Assembly (NCBI RefSeq): GCF_018137985.1
Contig: NZ_CP073084.1
Span: 1,922,001-1,986,000 of the forward strand
Length of the DNA: 64,000 bases
Direction of reading: 5' to 3'
Source: Streptococcus oriscaviae
GTDB lineage: Bacteria > Bacillota > Bacilli > Lactobacillales > Streptococcaceae
Shown piece after piece: positions 27,449-36,914 of the stretch. The first letter of the stretch is position 1; every line of letters starts with the position of its first letter. The position numbers and the translations under genes were made by a program. The notes under the pieces were generated by a model that worked only from the letters and a program-made list of their open reading frames with translations, searched no databases and was not told where the DNA came from.

Positions 27449-27489
27449 AAGTAGGATTTTGTCTGAGAGCAAAACCTACTATTTTTTGT
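27449..27489 (+). terminator. Terminator after the small membrane protein gene
   Basis: AGTAGGATTTTG/CAAAACCTACT with a TCTGAGAG loop is followed by ATTTTTTG. Confidence 0.85.
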
Positions 27490-27609
27490 TTTTTTGAAAG
27501 GGTAAGGCTTCAGTATCCTCCCTATTTTTGGAGCATGCCAAGAGCTACTAAACCGAGCAGGAACACCTATAAGTTTTTAGGCGAAAATCTTTTTTTCTCA
27601 CTAGGATTA

Positions 27610-27618
27610 TGCTATAAT
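27610..27618 (+). promoter_or_regulatory. Extended -10 promoter of the SNF2 helicase gene
   Basis: TGCTATAAT lies 25 bases upstream of the start codon, and AAGGAG follows. The preceding 120 bases (27490-27609) show no other clear element. Confidence 0.6.
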
Positions 27619-27643
27619 GGAGAGATAAGATTAAGGAGATAGT

Positions 27644-30600
27644 ATGGGTAGATTGATGCCAGGGCGGATTCGCCAGGAAGGGATTGACCTCTACGATAGA
27701 GGACAGCTACAAGTAGAGAAGGTGGAAGACCGCCGACTCTATCTCAAGATAGGAGAGGCAACGTTTTGTTATGCCATAGAGGATGAAGCTTTAGATTGTT
27801 CTTGCCCTCTATTTGGACAGAAAGGCTATTGCCAGCACTTGGCAGCCACTGAGTATTTTTTGAAAAATGATGCCAAAGGGATAGAACTGGTTCAGACCTT
27901 ACAGGATGAGGGGGCCATTCATCAGGAAGTGACTAGACGAACCTATTTTGGGGGACTTTTTTTAGATGATTTGCTCAGTCCTGATACAGCAGCAGGGCTT
28001 CGCTACCAACTATCGGTTGAAGGGCAGCTTCTGCCCTTTGACAGCAATATTGATTGGACCTTGAAAATCAGACGGCTGCCGGATGATCGTTCCTACATCA
28101 TCCGTGACATCGGGGCCTTTTTAAAGCTGGTTAAAAAAAGCGAGTATTACCAAATTGGTAAAAACTACTATGAGGTTGTCAATTTTGACAATTTTGACGC
28201 AGCCAGTCAGGAGCTTTTGGAGTTTCTCTTTCGGCTTGTACCTGAAAAACCATCCCTAGATTCGGATGTGTTACCCCATTTTGGCCGTCATCTCCGCTTG
28301 CCTTTGGCCTACTTTGAAGAAGGGCTTGACTTATTCAAAGAGCTGCATTCGTTTCAAGTGTCCTATGATATGCAGACTTACAAGGACTTGATTCTTCAGC
28401 CTCTGACAGCGGAAGTGGGTCTCTTTGAGTTTCACGTTCGGGTAGATACCCGAGTCATCGAGCTGGTGATTGAAGAAGTTCCTTGTCGCAGTCTTTTTAA
28501 TGGTCGGTATTTTCTCAAAGACCACAACCTTTATGTCGTGGATCGCAGACAAGAACGCCTCTTAGAGGTTATTGGAGAATTGGTACCAACTGAGTCTGGA
28601 CTAAAAAAAGTGCAGGTTGATTTTCAAGACCAAGACCGTTTGGCAGCAAGCCTCTTGGATTTGCAGACTATCGGTAAAGTGACAGCGCCCAAGCGTTTCT
28701 TGATTGAGGATTTCAAGCCTCGATTTCGATTTAGCCTGACAGAAGCCGGCGATTTATCACTGGCCCTTTCTCTTGAATTTTCGAGAGCCAGAGTAGAAAA
28801 GAAAGAGGATTTGGCTTACCTTCCCTTCGCCCTGCACTATCGACATTTAGAGGCTGTCTACCATCTAATGAAGGAAGTTGGCTTTGCAGGAGATTTTAAG
28901 GCAACTCGCTCTGGTTTGCATCAGGCGGACTGGTATGCGTTTTTCACTCAAGATTTACCTCGCTTTCGCAGCATGGGGCAGGTTGAGTTGGCGCCAGAAG
29001 TGGAGAACTTATTTGTTACCGCAAGCCCCCACCTGTCAGTGGCAAGTCAGGGCTCTCTGTTGGACATTTCTTTTGATTTTCAGGGAATTGACTCGGAGGA
29101 GATTAGCTTGGCTTTGCAGGCCCTTCTCAACGAAGAAAGTTATTATACCAGTCAGTCAGGCCGCATCTTTGTATTTGATGAAGACAGCATGCGCATTAGC
29201 CGAACCCTCTTAGATCTTCGGGCTCGATTTAATCAGGAGGGGCAGTTGAGCTTGGATAGATTTGCTTCTTTCCAGTTGAATCAAGCACTTGCCGGAGAAA
29301 AGTCCGTTTCTTACTCAGAAGATTTTCAACGGCTCGCATATGATTTGGCTCATCCAGAAGAGTTTTCCTTGCCTCCCCTCACTGTCCAAACAGACTTGCG
29401 CGATTACCAGCTACAAGGGATTCGCTGGTTATCCATGTTGGACTACTATGGTTTCGGAGGTATTTTAGCAGATGATATGGGACTGGGAAAAACCTTGCAG
29501 AGCTTGGCTTTTTTGTCGGGGCGCTTGGACAGTAAATCGAGGGTATTGATTCTTGCACCGTCTAGTCTTATTTACAACTGGCAGGAAGAATGTAAAAAAT
29601 TCACCCCTCATCTGGACATGGCTGTGGTCTATGGTTCTAAGGAAAAACGGACAAGCATCATACAAGAAGATCATCAAATTCTTGTTACCAGCTACCCATC
29701 CTTCCGTCAGGATGCAGAACTGTATCGCAGCAAACATTATGATTACCTGATTTTGGATGAAGCTCAGGTTATGAAAAATGCTCAAACGAAGATTGCGCAG
29801 CAGTTGAGAGAATTTGAGGTAGGAGCTTGTTTTGCCCTGTCGGGTACACCGATTGAAAACCATCTGGCCGAACTCTGGTCCATCTTTCAGATTGTCCTTC
29901 CTGGTCTTCTCCCATCTAAGAACGACTTTGCCAAACTATCTGCTCAAGAAGTGGCTCGTATTATCAAACCCTTTGTCCTTAGACGTCGAAAGGAAGAAGT
30001 CCTGTTAGAGTTGCCAGATCTAATAGAGGTAAATGTTCTCAACGAATTGACAGATGAACAAAAAGCTATCTACCTTGCCCAGCTCCAGCAAATGCAAACC
30101 AGTGTTCTGGGGGCAAGTGATGCAGAAATCAACCGCAAGAAAATTGAAATTCTATCAGGCATTACTCGTTTAAGGCAGATTTGTGATACCCCGAGTTTGT
30201 TCATGGATGCCTACCAAGGTCAAAGTGGAAAACTGGAGAGTTTGAGAGAGCTCTTAAATCAGCTTAAAGAAGGAGGACATCGGGTTCTTATCTTCTCTCA
30301 ATTCCGTACCATGTTGGATTTGATTGAACAAGATGTAGCAGCGGCAGGCTTGACCAGTTACAAATTGACAGGCTCAACACCGACCAACGCTCGTCAAGAG
30401 ATGACCCAAGCCTTTAACGCAGGCAGTCGAGATGCCTTCCTCATTTCCCTTAAAGCCGGTGGTGTTGGACTCAATTTGACCGGGGCGGACACGGTTATTT
30501 TGGTTGACCTTTGGTGGAATCCTGCCGTTGAAGCCCAAGCCATCAGCAGAGCTCACCGCATGGGCCAGACGGAAAAAGTGGAATGCTACCGTCTTATCAC

Positions 30601-30751
30601 CAGAGGAACTATCGAGGAAAAAATTCAAAGCCTACAGGAAAGCAAGAAAAATCTCGTAACGACTGTCTTAGATGGCAATGAAAGCCGAGCTAGCATGACT
30701 GTTCAAGAAATCCGCGAAATCTTGGGGATTGCTCAGCCAACTGTCAATTGA
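27644..30751 (+). CDS. SNF2-family helicase with SWIM zinc finger
   Basis: DEAD/DEAH-type DNA translocase of 1035 residues. An N-terminal SWIM-like zinc site (CSCPLFGQKGYCQHLA, about 50-65) is followed by a long SNF2-associated domain (about 70-570). The helicase core has Walker A DDMGLGKT (about 610), the DEAH-type box LILDEAQ (about 702) and the C-terminal domain with VGLNLTGAD and AISRAHRMGQ. Close relatives occur as single genes in most streptococci and bacilli; their task is not well known. It lies upstream of the murC region as in pneumococcus. Confidence 0.9.
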   Translation: MGRLMPGRIRQEGIDLYDRGQLQVEKVEDRRLYLKIGEATFCYAIEDEALDCSCPLFGQKGYCQHLAATEYFLKNDAKGIELVQTLQDEGAIHQEVTRRTYFGGLFLDDLLSPDTAAGLRYQLSVEGQLLPFDSNIDWTLKIRRLPDDRSYIIRDIGAFLKLVKKSEYYQIGKNYYEVVNFDNFDAASQELLEFLFRLVPEKPSLDSDVLPHFGRHLRLPLAYFEEGLDLFKELHSFQVSYDMQTYKDLILQPLTAEVGLFEFHVRVDTRVIELVIEEVPCRSLFNGRYFLKDHNLYVVDRRQERLLEVIGELVPTESGLKKVQVDFQDQDRLAASLLDLQTIGKVTAPKRFLIEDFKPRFRFSLTEAGDLSLALSLEFSRARVEKKEDLAYLPFALHYRHLEAVYHLMKEVGFAGDFKATRSGLHQADWYAFFTQDLPRFRSMGQVELAPEVENLFVTASPHLSVASQGSLLDISFDFQGIDSEEISLALQALLNEESYYTSQSGRIFVFDEDSMRISRTLLDLRARFNQEGQLSLDRFASFQLNQALAGEKSVSYSEDFQRLAYDLAHPEEFSLPPLTVQTDLRDYQLQGIRWLSMLDYYGFGGILADDMGLGKTLQSLAFLSGRLDSKSRVLILAPSSLIYNWQEECKKFTPHLDMAVVYGSKEKRTSIIQEDHQILVTSYPSFRQDAELYRSKHYDYLILDEAQVMKNAQTKIAQQLREFEVGACFALSGTPIENHLAELWSIFQIVLPGLLPSKNDFAKLSAQEVARIIKPFVLRRRKEEVLLELPDLIEVNVLNELTDEQKAIYLAQLQQMQTSVLGASDAEINRKKIEILSGITRLRQICDTPSLFMDAYQGQSGKLESLRELLNQLKEGGHRVLIFSQFRTMLDLIEQDVAAAGLTSYKLTGSTPTNARQEMTQAFNAGSRDAFLISLKAGGVGLNLTGADTVILVDLWWNPAVEAQAISRAHRMGQTEKVECYRLITRGTIEEKIQSLQESKKNLVTTVLDGNESRASMTVQEIREILGIAQPTVN

Positions 30752-30776
30752 CAAACCTGTTCTTGCGCGGTAGAAT
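30748..30776 (+). promoter_or_regulatory. Promoter of the B3/B4 domain gene
   Basis: TTGACA (30748-30753), which includes the stop codon of the SNF2 gene, a 17-base spacer and TAGAAT (30771-30776) form a good promoter. It gives a 5' leader of about 110 bases. Confidence 0.7.
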
Positions 30777-30839
30777 AAAATAACGAGAAACTGTTAGGTT
30801 CTTCCTTAAGGTCGTTTCCGTGTTTCATTTTGTTCTTTC

Positions 30840-30871
30840 ATACTAGCACCCCGCTGATAGGGGCCAGTTTT
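30840..30871 (+). promoter_or_regulatory. Hairpin in the leader of the B3/B4 gene, possible attenuator
   Basis: Arms ACT..GC..CCCC and GGGGCC-AGT enclose GCTGATA and are followed by TTTTT. The hairpin ends 20 bases before the start codon and could be a leader terminator or a structure that controls translation. Confidence 0.35.
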
Positions 30872-30891
30872 TAACCAAAAAGGAGAAAGCT

Positions 30892-31596
30892 ATGAGCCAA
30901 TTTATCGTTGATTCGTCCTTCTGGAATCTTTTTCCAGATGCTAAAATCGGTGTCCTGTTGCTCAAGGACTATGTTAATAGCCCAGAGTCGCCAGCAGCTG
31001 TCGTGCAATTGCTAGAAGACAGTATTCCTTTGGCGCAAGGTCATCTGACAGAAGATGTTTTTAGTGAAAATGAGGTTATCCAAATCTATCGCAAGGCTTA
31101 TCAGCAGTTTAAAACGAAAAAAGGGGCGCGTTCCAGTATTGAAGCCTTGCTCAAGCGCTCAACCAGCAACAATCCAGTCAGAAGTATCAATCCTCTAGTA
31201 GACATTTACAACGCTGCCAGTCTTCGCTATGCCCTGCCTGTTGGTGCAGAAGACATCGATACCTTTGTTGGTGATTTACGCCTGACCATCACTGATGGAG
31301 GAGATGAGTTTTACTTGATTGGCGACGATACCAATCAGCCAACCTTGGCAGGAGAACTCTGTTATAAGGATGAAAAAGGCGCTGTCTGCCGCTGCTTTAA
31401 CTGGAGGGACGGGGAGCGCACCATGATTACCGATCAGACAAAAAATGCCTTTCTGGTTATTGAATTGTTAGATACGAATCGCCTGCCTGCTCTCAAGGAA
31501 GCACTTGATTTTATTGAGCAACACGCTCAAGACTACCTGCAAGCTAAAACCAGCCAATTTATTTTGGATGTCAATCAGCCTTGCCTTGACTTATAA
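30892..31596 (+). CDS. Free-standing B3/B4 (tRNA-editing-like) domain protein
   Basis: Protein of 234 residues made of the B3/B4 domain otherwise found in the beta chain of phenylalanyl-tRNA synthetase, where it removes wrongly attached Tyr. The conserved core NPVRSINPLVDIYNAASLRYALPVGAEDID lies at about residues 103-132. It lacks any aminoacylation domain. A role as a trans-editing factor is inferred. A strong AAAGGAG site precedes the ATG, and the leader contains a hairpin with a T run. Confidence 0.8.
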   Translation: MSQFIVDSSFWNLFPDAKIGVLLLKDYVNSPESPAAVVQLLEDSIPLAQGHLTEDVFSENEVIQIYRKAYQQFKTKKGARSSIEALLKRSTSNNPVRSINPLVDIYNAASLRYALPVGAEDIDTFVGDLRLTITDGGDEFYLIGDDTNQPTLAGELCYKDEKGAVCRCFNWRDGERTMITDQTKNAFLVIELLDTNRLPALKEALDFIEQHAQDYLQAKTSQFILDVNQPCLDL

Positions 31597-31704
31597 ACTA
31601 CGGAGAAGGTGCTGGTCAACCAGTGCCTTCTTGCGCTAATAGGGGTAAGGAATAGTCAAAGAAAAGAAGGTATGGTATAATAGGCTGTTGAAAGGATTAT
31701 CTTT

Positions 31705-32400
31705 ATGATGAGAAAGCACACCCGATTTCCCCTTGTGGCAGACAATGAAACAATCATTGGAAAAATCCCGAGAATGAACTTATATGAAGAGTCAGATCTT
31801 ATCAGCAATATCCAAGGGCCTTATCAGGACAAGGATTATGGCGATACTGAACCAAGTGACCTTCACTTTGATGAACAGGCCAAACACGATTTAGCAGAAG
31901 ACCTGCTTCCGCCTCTTTTTGAGCCGACGGTTAGTCCGTATTCTCGTAGGGAGCGTCTGCGTAAACCGCCAGCCCAGGTTCATCATCCAGAGATAAAAAC
32001 ACAGGGGCAACTGGCTCGCGAGGCGGCTCGTGAAGATTTGAAACGCAAGCGTTCTGCCGCTTATTTGAGAGATGAAAAACCTACACCGGCTCAGGTATAT
32101 AAACGGCCGGTTTTGGCAGCTGCACCAAGTGCTAAAACAGTGACTCAACAGCCTGCTGGGGAAGCAGCGCGGATGAACCGACTGGCCAATCGTTTACGGC
32201 AAGACCACTATATCTTGGCAGAGTTGCCAGCGGTTTACTCGCTAAAGAAAGAAGACCGACAACAAGGCCAAGCCCAGCAAAAGAATTCTTATGATTTCTT
32301 GCGCAAAAGTCAGGTCTATAACTATCCCGAACGCAAGGTTCAACGGGAGCGCCAAATGGCACAAGAATTAAATTTGACACATATAGAAGAGGACATTTAA
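31705..32400 (+). CDS. Conserved streptococcal protein of unknown function upstream of murC
   Basis: Soluble protein of 231 residues with no signal peptide or membrane helix. The N-terminal half is acidic, the second half is rich in Arg, Lys and Gln ([20 protein letters not shown] and the [18 protein letters not shown] block), so it looks partly disordered with a basic helical end. No known domain is recognised. It sits directly before murC, overlapping it by one base, and the same order is found in pneumococcus, which hints at a cell-wall or division link. An extended -10 promoter (TGGTATAAT, about 31674-31682) lies upstream. Confidence 0.65.
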   Translation: MMRKHTRFPLVADNETIIGKIPRMNLYEESDLISNIQGPYQDKDYGDTEPSDLHFDEQAKHDLAEDLLPPLFEPTVSPYSRRERLRKPPAQVHHPEIKTQGQLAREAAREDLKRKRSAAYLRDEKPTPAQVYKRPVLAAAPSAKTVTQQPAGEAARMNRLANRLRQDHYILAELPAVYSLKKEDRQQGQAQQKNSYDFLRKSQVYNYPERKVQRERQMAQELNLTHIEEDI

Positions 32401-33731
32401 TGACAAAAACCTATCATTTTATCGGAATCAAAGGCTCAGGTATGAGTGCCCTCGCACTGATGTTGCACCAAATGGGACACAAGGTGCAAGGAAGCGATGT
32501 TGAAAAATATTACTTCACGCAGCGTGGTTTGGAACAGGCAGGGATTCCTATCCTTCCCTTTGATGAAAAGAACATTTCAGCAGATGTCGAACTCATCGCA
32601 GGAAATGCCTTTCGTCCGGATAATAACGTAGAGATTGCCTACGCTGATGCCAAAGGCCTCTCCTATAAGCGCTACCATGAATTTCTTGGGGAATTTATGA
32701 AGGATTTCACCAGTATGGGAGTGGCAGGTGCCCACGGGAAAACCTCAACAACAGGACTTTTAGCTCACGTTATGCGCAACATTACGGATACCAGTTTCCT
32801 GATTGGAGATGGAACAGGTCGTGGTTCAGCCCATGCCCAATACTTTGTCTTTGAATCGGATGAATACGAGCGCCATTTTATGCCCTACCATCCAGAATAC
32901 AGCATCATTACCAACATTGACTTTGACCATCCAGACTACTTTACCGGTCTAGAAGATGTTTTCAATGCCTTCAATGACTATGCCAAACAGGTGACAAAAG
33001 GTCTTTTCCTTTATGGGGAAGATGAGCAACTACGTCGCATCACGGCCAATGCTCCAATCTATTACTATGGTTTTAGCGATACAAACGATTTTGTGGCCTA
33101 CGATCTCAAACCATCTACAACCGGCTCGCAATTTAAGGTTCGTCATGGCGAAGAAGAGCTTGGCTCTTTCCAAATTCCAACCTTCGGCCGTCACAATGTG
33201 ATGAATGCAACCGCAGTTATTGCCAACCTATATGTGGCAGGTTTCGATTTGAAACTGGCTGCAGAACACCTCAAAACCTTTGCCGGAGTGAAGCGTCGTT
33301 TCACAGAAAAAATTGTCAACGATACAGTCATCATTGATGACTTTGCCCATCATCCGACAGAAATTATCGCAACGATCGATGCTGCAAGACAGAAATATCC
33401 AAGCAAGGAGCTGGTGGCTATTTTCCAACCCCACACCTTTACCCGTACCATTGCCCTCTTGGATGAATTTGCAGAAGCCCTCAACGGTGCGGACGCGGTC
33501 TACCTTGCACAAATCTATGGCTCGGCTCGTGAAACTGACAATGGCGAGGTCAAAGTAGAAGATTTAGCTGCCAAGATTGAGAAAAAAGGCGGAATCATTA
33601 CAGTGGAGAACACGTCACCTCTTCTTGACCACAGCAATGCCGTTTATGTGTTCATGGGAGCAGGAGATATTCAGTCGTATGAGTACTCATTTGAGCACCT
33701 CCTCTCCAGACTTTCTAGCAATGTTCAATAA
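32400..33731 (+). CDS. murC: UDP-N-acetylmuramate--L-alanine ligase
   Basis: Cytoplasmic Mur ligase of 443 residues that adds L-Ala to UDP-MurNAc using ATP. The N-terminal [13 protein letters not shown] motif binds the UDP sugar, the ATP site is [10 protein letters not shown] (about 112), and later blocks [11 protein letters not shown] (about 263) and [10 protein letters not shown] (about 315) follow. The length is typical. It overlaps the preceding gene by one base (TAATG). Confidence 0.97.
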   Translation: MTKTYHFIGIKGSGMSALALMLHQMGHKVQGSDVEKYYFTQRGLEQAGIPILPFDEKNISADVELIAGNAFRPDNNVEIAYADAKGLSYKRYHEFLGEFMKDFTSMGVAGAHGKTSTTGLLAHVMRNITDTSFLIGDGTGRGSAHAQYFVFESDEYERHFMPYHPEYSIITNIDFDHPDYFTGLEDVFNAFNDYAKQVTKGLFLYGEDEQLRRITANAPIYYYGFSDTNDFVAYDLKPSTTGSQFKVRHGEEELGSFQIPTFGRHNVMNATAVIANLYVAGFDLKLAAEHLKTFAGVKRRFTEKIVNDTVIIDDFAHHPTEIIATIDAARQKYPSKELVAIFQPHTFTRTIALLDEFAEALNGADAVYLAQIYGSARETDNGEVKVEDLAAKIEKKGGIITVENTSPLLDHSNAVYVFMGAGDIQSYEYSFEHLLSRLSSNVQ

Positions 33732-33744
33732 ATCATACATCTAC

Positions 33745-33778
33745 AAGAGAGATAGCGCCTCGTGTGCTATCTTTCCTT
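33745..33778 (+). terminator. Hairpin between murC and the GNAT gene
   Basis: GAGAGATAGC/GCTATCTTTC arms with a short loop are followed by CTTTC. The T run is weak, so this is a poor terminator or an RNA-stability hairpin. Confidence 0.4.
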
Positions 33779-33797
33779 TCATATCAAGGAGAATACC

Positions 33798-34283
33798 ATG
33801 CAAATTCGACATCCCAATCTAGAAGATTTAGCCAGTATTGTAGCGTTGGAGCAGGCAAATTTTCAACTCGAAGAACAGATTGCAGAAGAGGTATTAGCCT
33901 ACTATGTAGCGGAGGAGTGGCGTACCTGTTTGGTCATGGAAGACGCAGGAACCATAGCAGGCTTTCTCCTAGCCCTTCCTAGTAGCAGTGGTGTGGTAAC
34001 AGATGAAATCTTTAGCCGGACAAAGCCTGCAAGCGGACAGCAGACCCATTTGGCCATCGCCAGCTTGTCTATTTCAGACAGCTACCAAGGCCAGGGAATC
34101 GGGACATTATTACTGGCCGCTCTCAAGGAAATAGCGACAGCCGACTGCTATCAGGGCATCAGTCTAACCTGCAAAGACTACCTGCTTTCCTACTACCAAA
34201 TGAACCAATTTACGGATTTGGGAGTTTCACAATCCCAATTTGGCGGGCAAGTATGGTATGATATGTACTGGAAAGCCTTATAA
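33798..34283 (+). CDS. GNAT family N-acetyltransferase
   Basis: Acetyltransferase of 161 residues. The acetyl-CoA motif A reads LSISDSYQGQGIGTLLLAALKE (about residues 89-110), with the usual Q/RxxGxG/A core. The substrate is not known. The start is the ATG at 33798, six bases after AAGGAG; a longer frame covers the upstream hairpin and is unlikely. It lies between murC and mltG as in pneumococcus. Confidence 0.82.
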   Translation: MQIRHPNLEDLASIVALEQANFQLEEQIAEEVLAYYVAEEWRTCLVMEDAGTIAGFLLALPSSSGVVTDEIFSRTKPASGQQTHLAIASLSISDSYQGQGIGTLLLAALKEIATADCYQGISLTCKDYLLSYYQMNQFTDLGVSQSQFGGQVWYDMYWKAL

Positions 34284-34295
34284 ATAAGGAAAAAC

Positions 34296-34324
34296 TTGCT
34301 TTTTAAAGCGCTTTAAGATATAAT
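34296..34324 (+). promoter_or_regulatory. Promoter of mltG with central palindrome
   Basis: TTGCTT (34296-34301), a 17-base spacer and TATAAT (34319-34324). The spacer holds the perfect palindrome TTAAAGCGCTTTAA (34303-34316), whose core AAAGCGCTTT resembles a CcpA cre site. Confidence 0.7.
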
Positions 34325-34354
34325 AGTTAGTAATTGTGTGAAAGGAGTTTAATC

Positions 34355-36196
34355 GTGACAAAAGATTCGAATGAAAAAGACACACAATCTTCGAGTTTTC
34401 GCGATCAGATTCTTCGAGATTTGGAAGAGTTGAAAAATCAACGCTTACAAGAAGAACCACTTGCAGAAACAAATGAAGAAATCCGAGCCAGCTTAAAGGC
34501 TATGGAAGAAGCAGAGGGAACAGCGCCGTCGTCAACAGTTGATGAAAGCTTCGCTATTCCCAAACAAACCCTAAAAATTGATGGACTAGACTTTCCAGGA
34601 GAGTACCTAGCAGAAGAAACAACAGCTTCTGTCGAGGAGCAAGAAGCATCTCATCTTGACAGTTCTTCCCAATTTTCTGAAGAACCCGTGGTTCAGCAGG
34701 TTGAACCGCAGATTGAAGAAGAATTTGACAATACAGTTGAGCGGAATTTAGCTGAGTTGCGTAACCTCGCAGCAGCAGCCGAAGCTGCCCTTCCACCTGT
34801 GGAATCCACACCGTTTGAAGAGTCTTCTGAAGAACAAACCATGCTTGTCGAGAAGCTGCCGCTTGAGGAAACTCCGGTTGAAGAGGCTGTGGAGCAAGAA
34901 GTGGCTGAAGAGGATCTTCCAGAGTTGATCTTGACACCTGAAGAAGAGAGTCAAGAAGTGCTGGATGATACGATTATCGCACCGCAAACAACGAGCGATA
35001 AGCAGGAAGCAACCGGTTCATCAGTACCGAGAAGGCGTTCAGGGAAAAAACACAGTCGCAAGAAACAAGACAAAACAGCCAAGCGAATTGTTGCGGTGGT
35101 AGTAGCTATCGTGATCATAGCACTGTCTGTTACAGGCTTTGTTGGTTACACCTATGTAAAATCTTGCCTGGATCCAATCAATGCTCAGTCTACTGAGAAT
35201 GTTCAAGTTGAGATACCAGAAGGTTCTTCTACCTTGGAAATCGGTCAGATATTGGTTGATAACAAGTTGATAAAAAATGCAACAGTTTTTAACTATTATT
35301 CCAAATTAAAGAGTTACAACAACTACCAAAGCGGTTTCTACAATCTTAACCAATCCATGTCGCTTGATGATATTGCAAAAACACTTCAAGAAGCAGGTAC
35401 AGCTACGGCAGTTGACCCAATTGCAGGAAAAGTCTTGATTGTGGAAGGCTATACCATTAACCAAATTGCAGAAGCAATCACCCTGAATTCCAACACAACG
35501 GACAAGAATGACAAAACACCATTTAAGGCAGAGGATTTCTTGGCAACAGTGAAGAATCCGGAATTCATCAATCGAATGGTTGCGACTTATCCAAATCTCT
35601 TTGCTACCCTACCGGCAGCAGACAGCGGTGTTCTCTACCAATTGGAAGGCTATCTCTTCCCAGCGGTATACGACTACACCAAAGAAACAACTATCGAAGA
35701 TTTGGTTGAGCAGATGATTGCGACCATGGACAATCGCCTTCAACCCTACTACTCACAACTAGAAGCAAAAGGCCTAAACGTCAACGAACTCCTAACCTTG
35801 GCTTCCTTGGTTGAAAAAGAAGGTTCGACCGATGAAGACCGTCGCAACATTGCAAGTGTCTTCTACAACCGCATCAACAACGGTATGCCGCTTCAGTCTA
35901 ACATTGCAATTCTTTACGCTATGGGCAAACTGGGTCAAGAAACAACCCTGGCAGAAGATGCAGCAATCGATACATCAATCGCTTCACCTTACAATATTTA
36001 TCAAAATACTGGTTTGATGCCAGGTCCGGTAGACAGCCCGAGTCTTGCCGCTATTGAAGCAACTTTTAATGCAAACAAAACAGAATACTTCTACTTTGTA
36101 GCAGATGTAACAACTGGAACGGTCTACTTCTCCACAACAATAGAAGAACACAATGAAAACGTTGAGAAATACGTTAATAGTAAAATAAACAACTAG
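34355..36196 (+). CDS. mltG: Endolytic transglycosylase MltG
   Basis: Membrane-bound lytic transglycosylase of 613 residues that cuts new glycan strands. The N-terminal 235 residues are cytoplasmic and very rich in Glu, ending in a basic patch (RRRSGKKHSRKKQDKTAKR). One membrane helix (about 243-268) leads to a LysM-like subdomain and the YceG catalytic domain with the VEKEG motif at residues 486-490, in which Glu487 is the expected catalytic residue. The long acidic cytoplasmic part is a streptococcal feature. The start is the GTG 34355, seven bases after AAAGGAG. In pneumococcus MltG acts in peripheral wall growth. Confidence 0.93.
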   Translation: MTKDSNEKDTQSSSFRDQILRDLEELKNQRLQEEPLAETNEEIRASLKAMEEAEGTAPSSTVDESFAIPKQTLKIDGLDFPGEYLAEETTASVEEQEASHLDSSSQFSEEPVVQQVEPQIEEEFDNTVERNLAELRNLAAAAEAALPPVESTPFEESSEEQTMLVEKLPLEETPVEEAVEQEVAEEDLPELILTPEEESQEVLDDTIIAPQTTSDKQEATGSSVPRRRSGKKHSRKKQDKTAKRIVAVVVAIVIIALSVTGFVGYTYVKSCLDPINAQSTENVQVEIPEGSSTLEIGQILVDNKLIKNATVFNYYSKLKSYNNYQSGFYNLNQSMSLDDIAKTLQEAGTATAVDPIAGKVLIVEGYTINQIAEAITLNSNTTDKNDKTPFKAEDFLATVKNPEFINRMVATYPNLFATLPAADSGVLYQLEGYLFPAVYDYTKETTIEDLVEQMIATMDNRLQPYYSQLEAKGLNVNELLTLASLVEKEGSTDEDRRNIASVFYNRINNGMPLQSNIAILYAMGKLGQETTLAEDAAIDTSIASPYNIYQNTGLMPGPVDSPSLAAIEATFNANKTEYFYFVADVTTGTVYFSTTIEEHNENVEKYVNSKINN

Positions 36197-36210
36197 GGGA
36201 ATACCCGAGG

Positions 36211-36244
36211 CAAAATTATGTGGTTTTCCACATAATTTTGTTTT
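36211..36244 (+). terminator. Strong hairpin between mltG and greA
   Basis: A perfect 13-bp stem CAAAATTATGTGG/CCACATAATTTTG with a TTTT loop is followed by TTTT. It ends 34 bases before greA. Confidence 0.85.
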
Positions 36245-36278
36245 CATTAAAAATGAACATAGAGGAATGAATTAAAAA

Positions 36279-36761
36279 ATGGCAGAAAAAACATATCCAA
36301 TGACCATCGAAGAAAAAGAGAAATTGGAGAAAGAATTAGAAGAACTAAAATTAGTTCGTCGTCCTGAAATTGTCGAGCGCATCAAAATTGCGCGTTCATA
36401 CGGTGACTTGTCTGAGAACTCCGAGTATGAGGCGGCTAAAGATGAACAAGCCTTTGTTGAAGGCCAGATTTCAACCATCGAAACCAAAATCCGCTATGCA
36501 GAAATTGTGAATAGCGATGCAGTAGCAGCTGATGAAGTGGCTATCGGAAAAACAGTTACCATCCAAGAAGTGGGTGAAAGTGAAGAAGAAGTCTACATCA
36601 TTGTTGGGGCAGCAGGAGCTGACGCTTTTGCTAACAAAGTTTCCAACGAAAGCCCGATTGGCCAAGCTCTTATCGGCAAGAAAACAGGTGATGTAGCAAC
36701 TGTTCAAACACCAGTCGGTAGCTACGATGTCAAAATTTTGAAGGTTGAAAAGACCAAATAA
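36279..36761 (+). CDS. greA: Transcription elongation factor GreA
   Basis: RNA-cleavage factor of 160 residues that rescues backtracked RNA polymerase. The N-terminal coiled coil has the acidic tip [15 protein letters not shown] (about 40-55) and the C-terminal FKBP-like domain ends in [15 protein letters not shown]. The length is typical. It follows mltG, as in other streptococci, but with a strong terminator between them. Confidence 0.97.
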   Translation: MAEKTYPMTIEEKEKLEKELEELKLVRRPEIVERIKIARSYGDLSENSEYEAAKDEQAFVEGQISTIETKIRYAEIVNSDAVAADEVAIGKTVTIQEVGESEEEVYIIVGAAGADAFANKVSNESPIGQALIGKKTGDVATVQTPVGSYDVKILKVEKTK

Positions 36762-36769
36762 AATCCAAA

Positions 36770-36822
36770 CGAACCTCCCTAGAATAGGCAGTCTAACCTG
36801 CTCTATAAGGAGAGGTTCTTTT
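36770..36822 (+). terminator. Terminator of greA
   Basis: GAACCTC and GAGGTTC arms enclose a secondary AGGCAG/CTGCT hairpin and are followed by TTTTTG. Confidence 0.7.
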
Positions 36823-36831
36823 TGTCAGTAA

Positions 36832-36885
36832 AAAGAAAGACTCCAAACCGTCTTATTAAGAACAATGGTTTGGAGTCTTTTGTGA
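36832..36885 (-). terminator. Terminator of yidC
   Basis: AAAGACTCCAAACC/GGTTTGGAGTCTTT is a 14-bp stem; on the minus strand it is followed by CTTTTT. It lies 30 bases beyond the yidC stop. Confidence 0.8.
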
Positions 36886-36914
36886 ATGGGAAGGTGTTCC
36901 CAATTGTTAGTAAA

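Noticed and set aside
31600..31635. Hairpin after the B3/B4 gene as a terminator
   Set aside because: The arms GAAGG..CTGG/CCAG..CCTTC pair only in part, and no T run follows; I could not support it as a terminator.
34554..34987. Minus-strand frames opposite the acidic N-terminal part of mltG
   Set aside because: They arise from the GAA/GAG-rich coding sequence and have no start signals.
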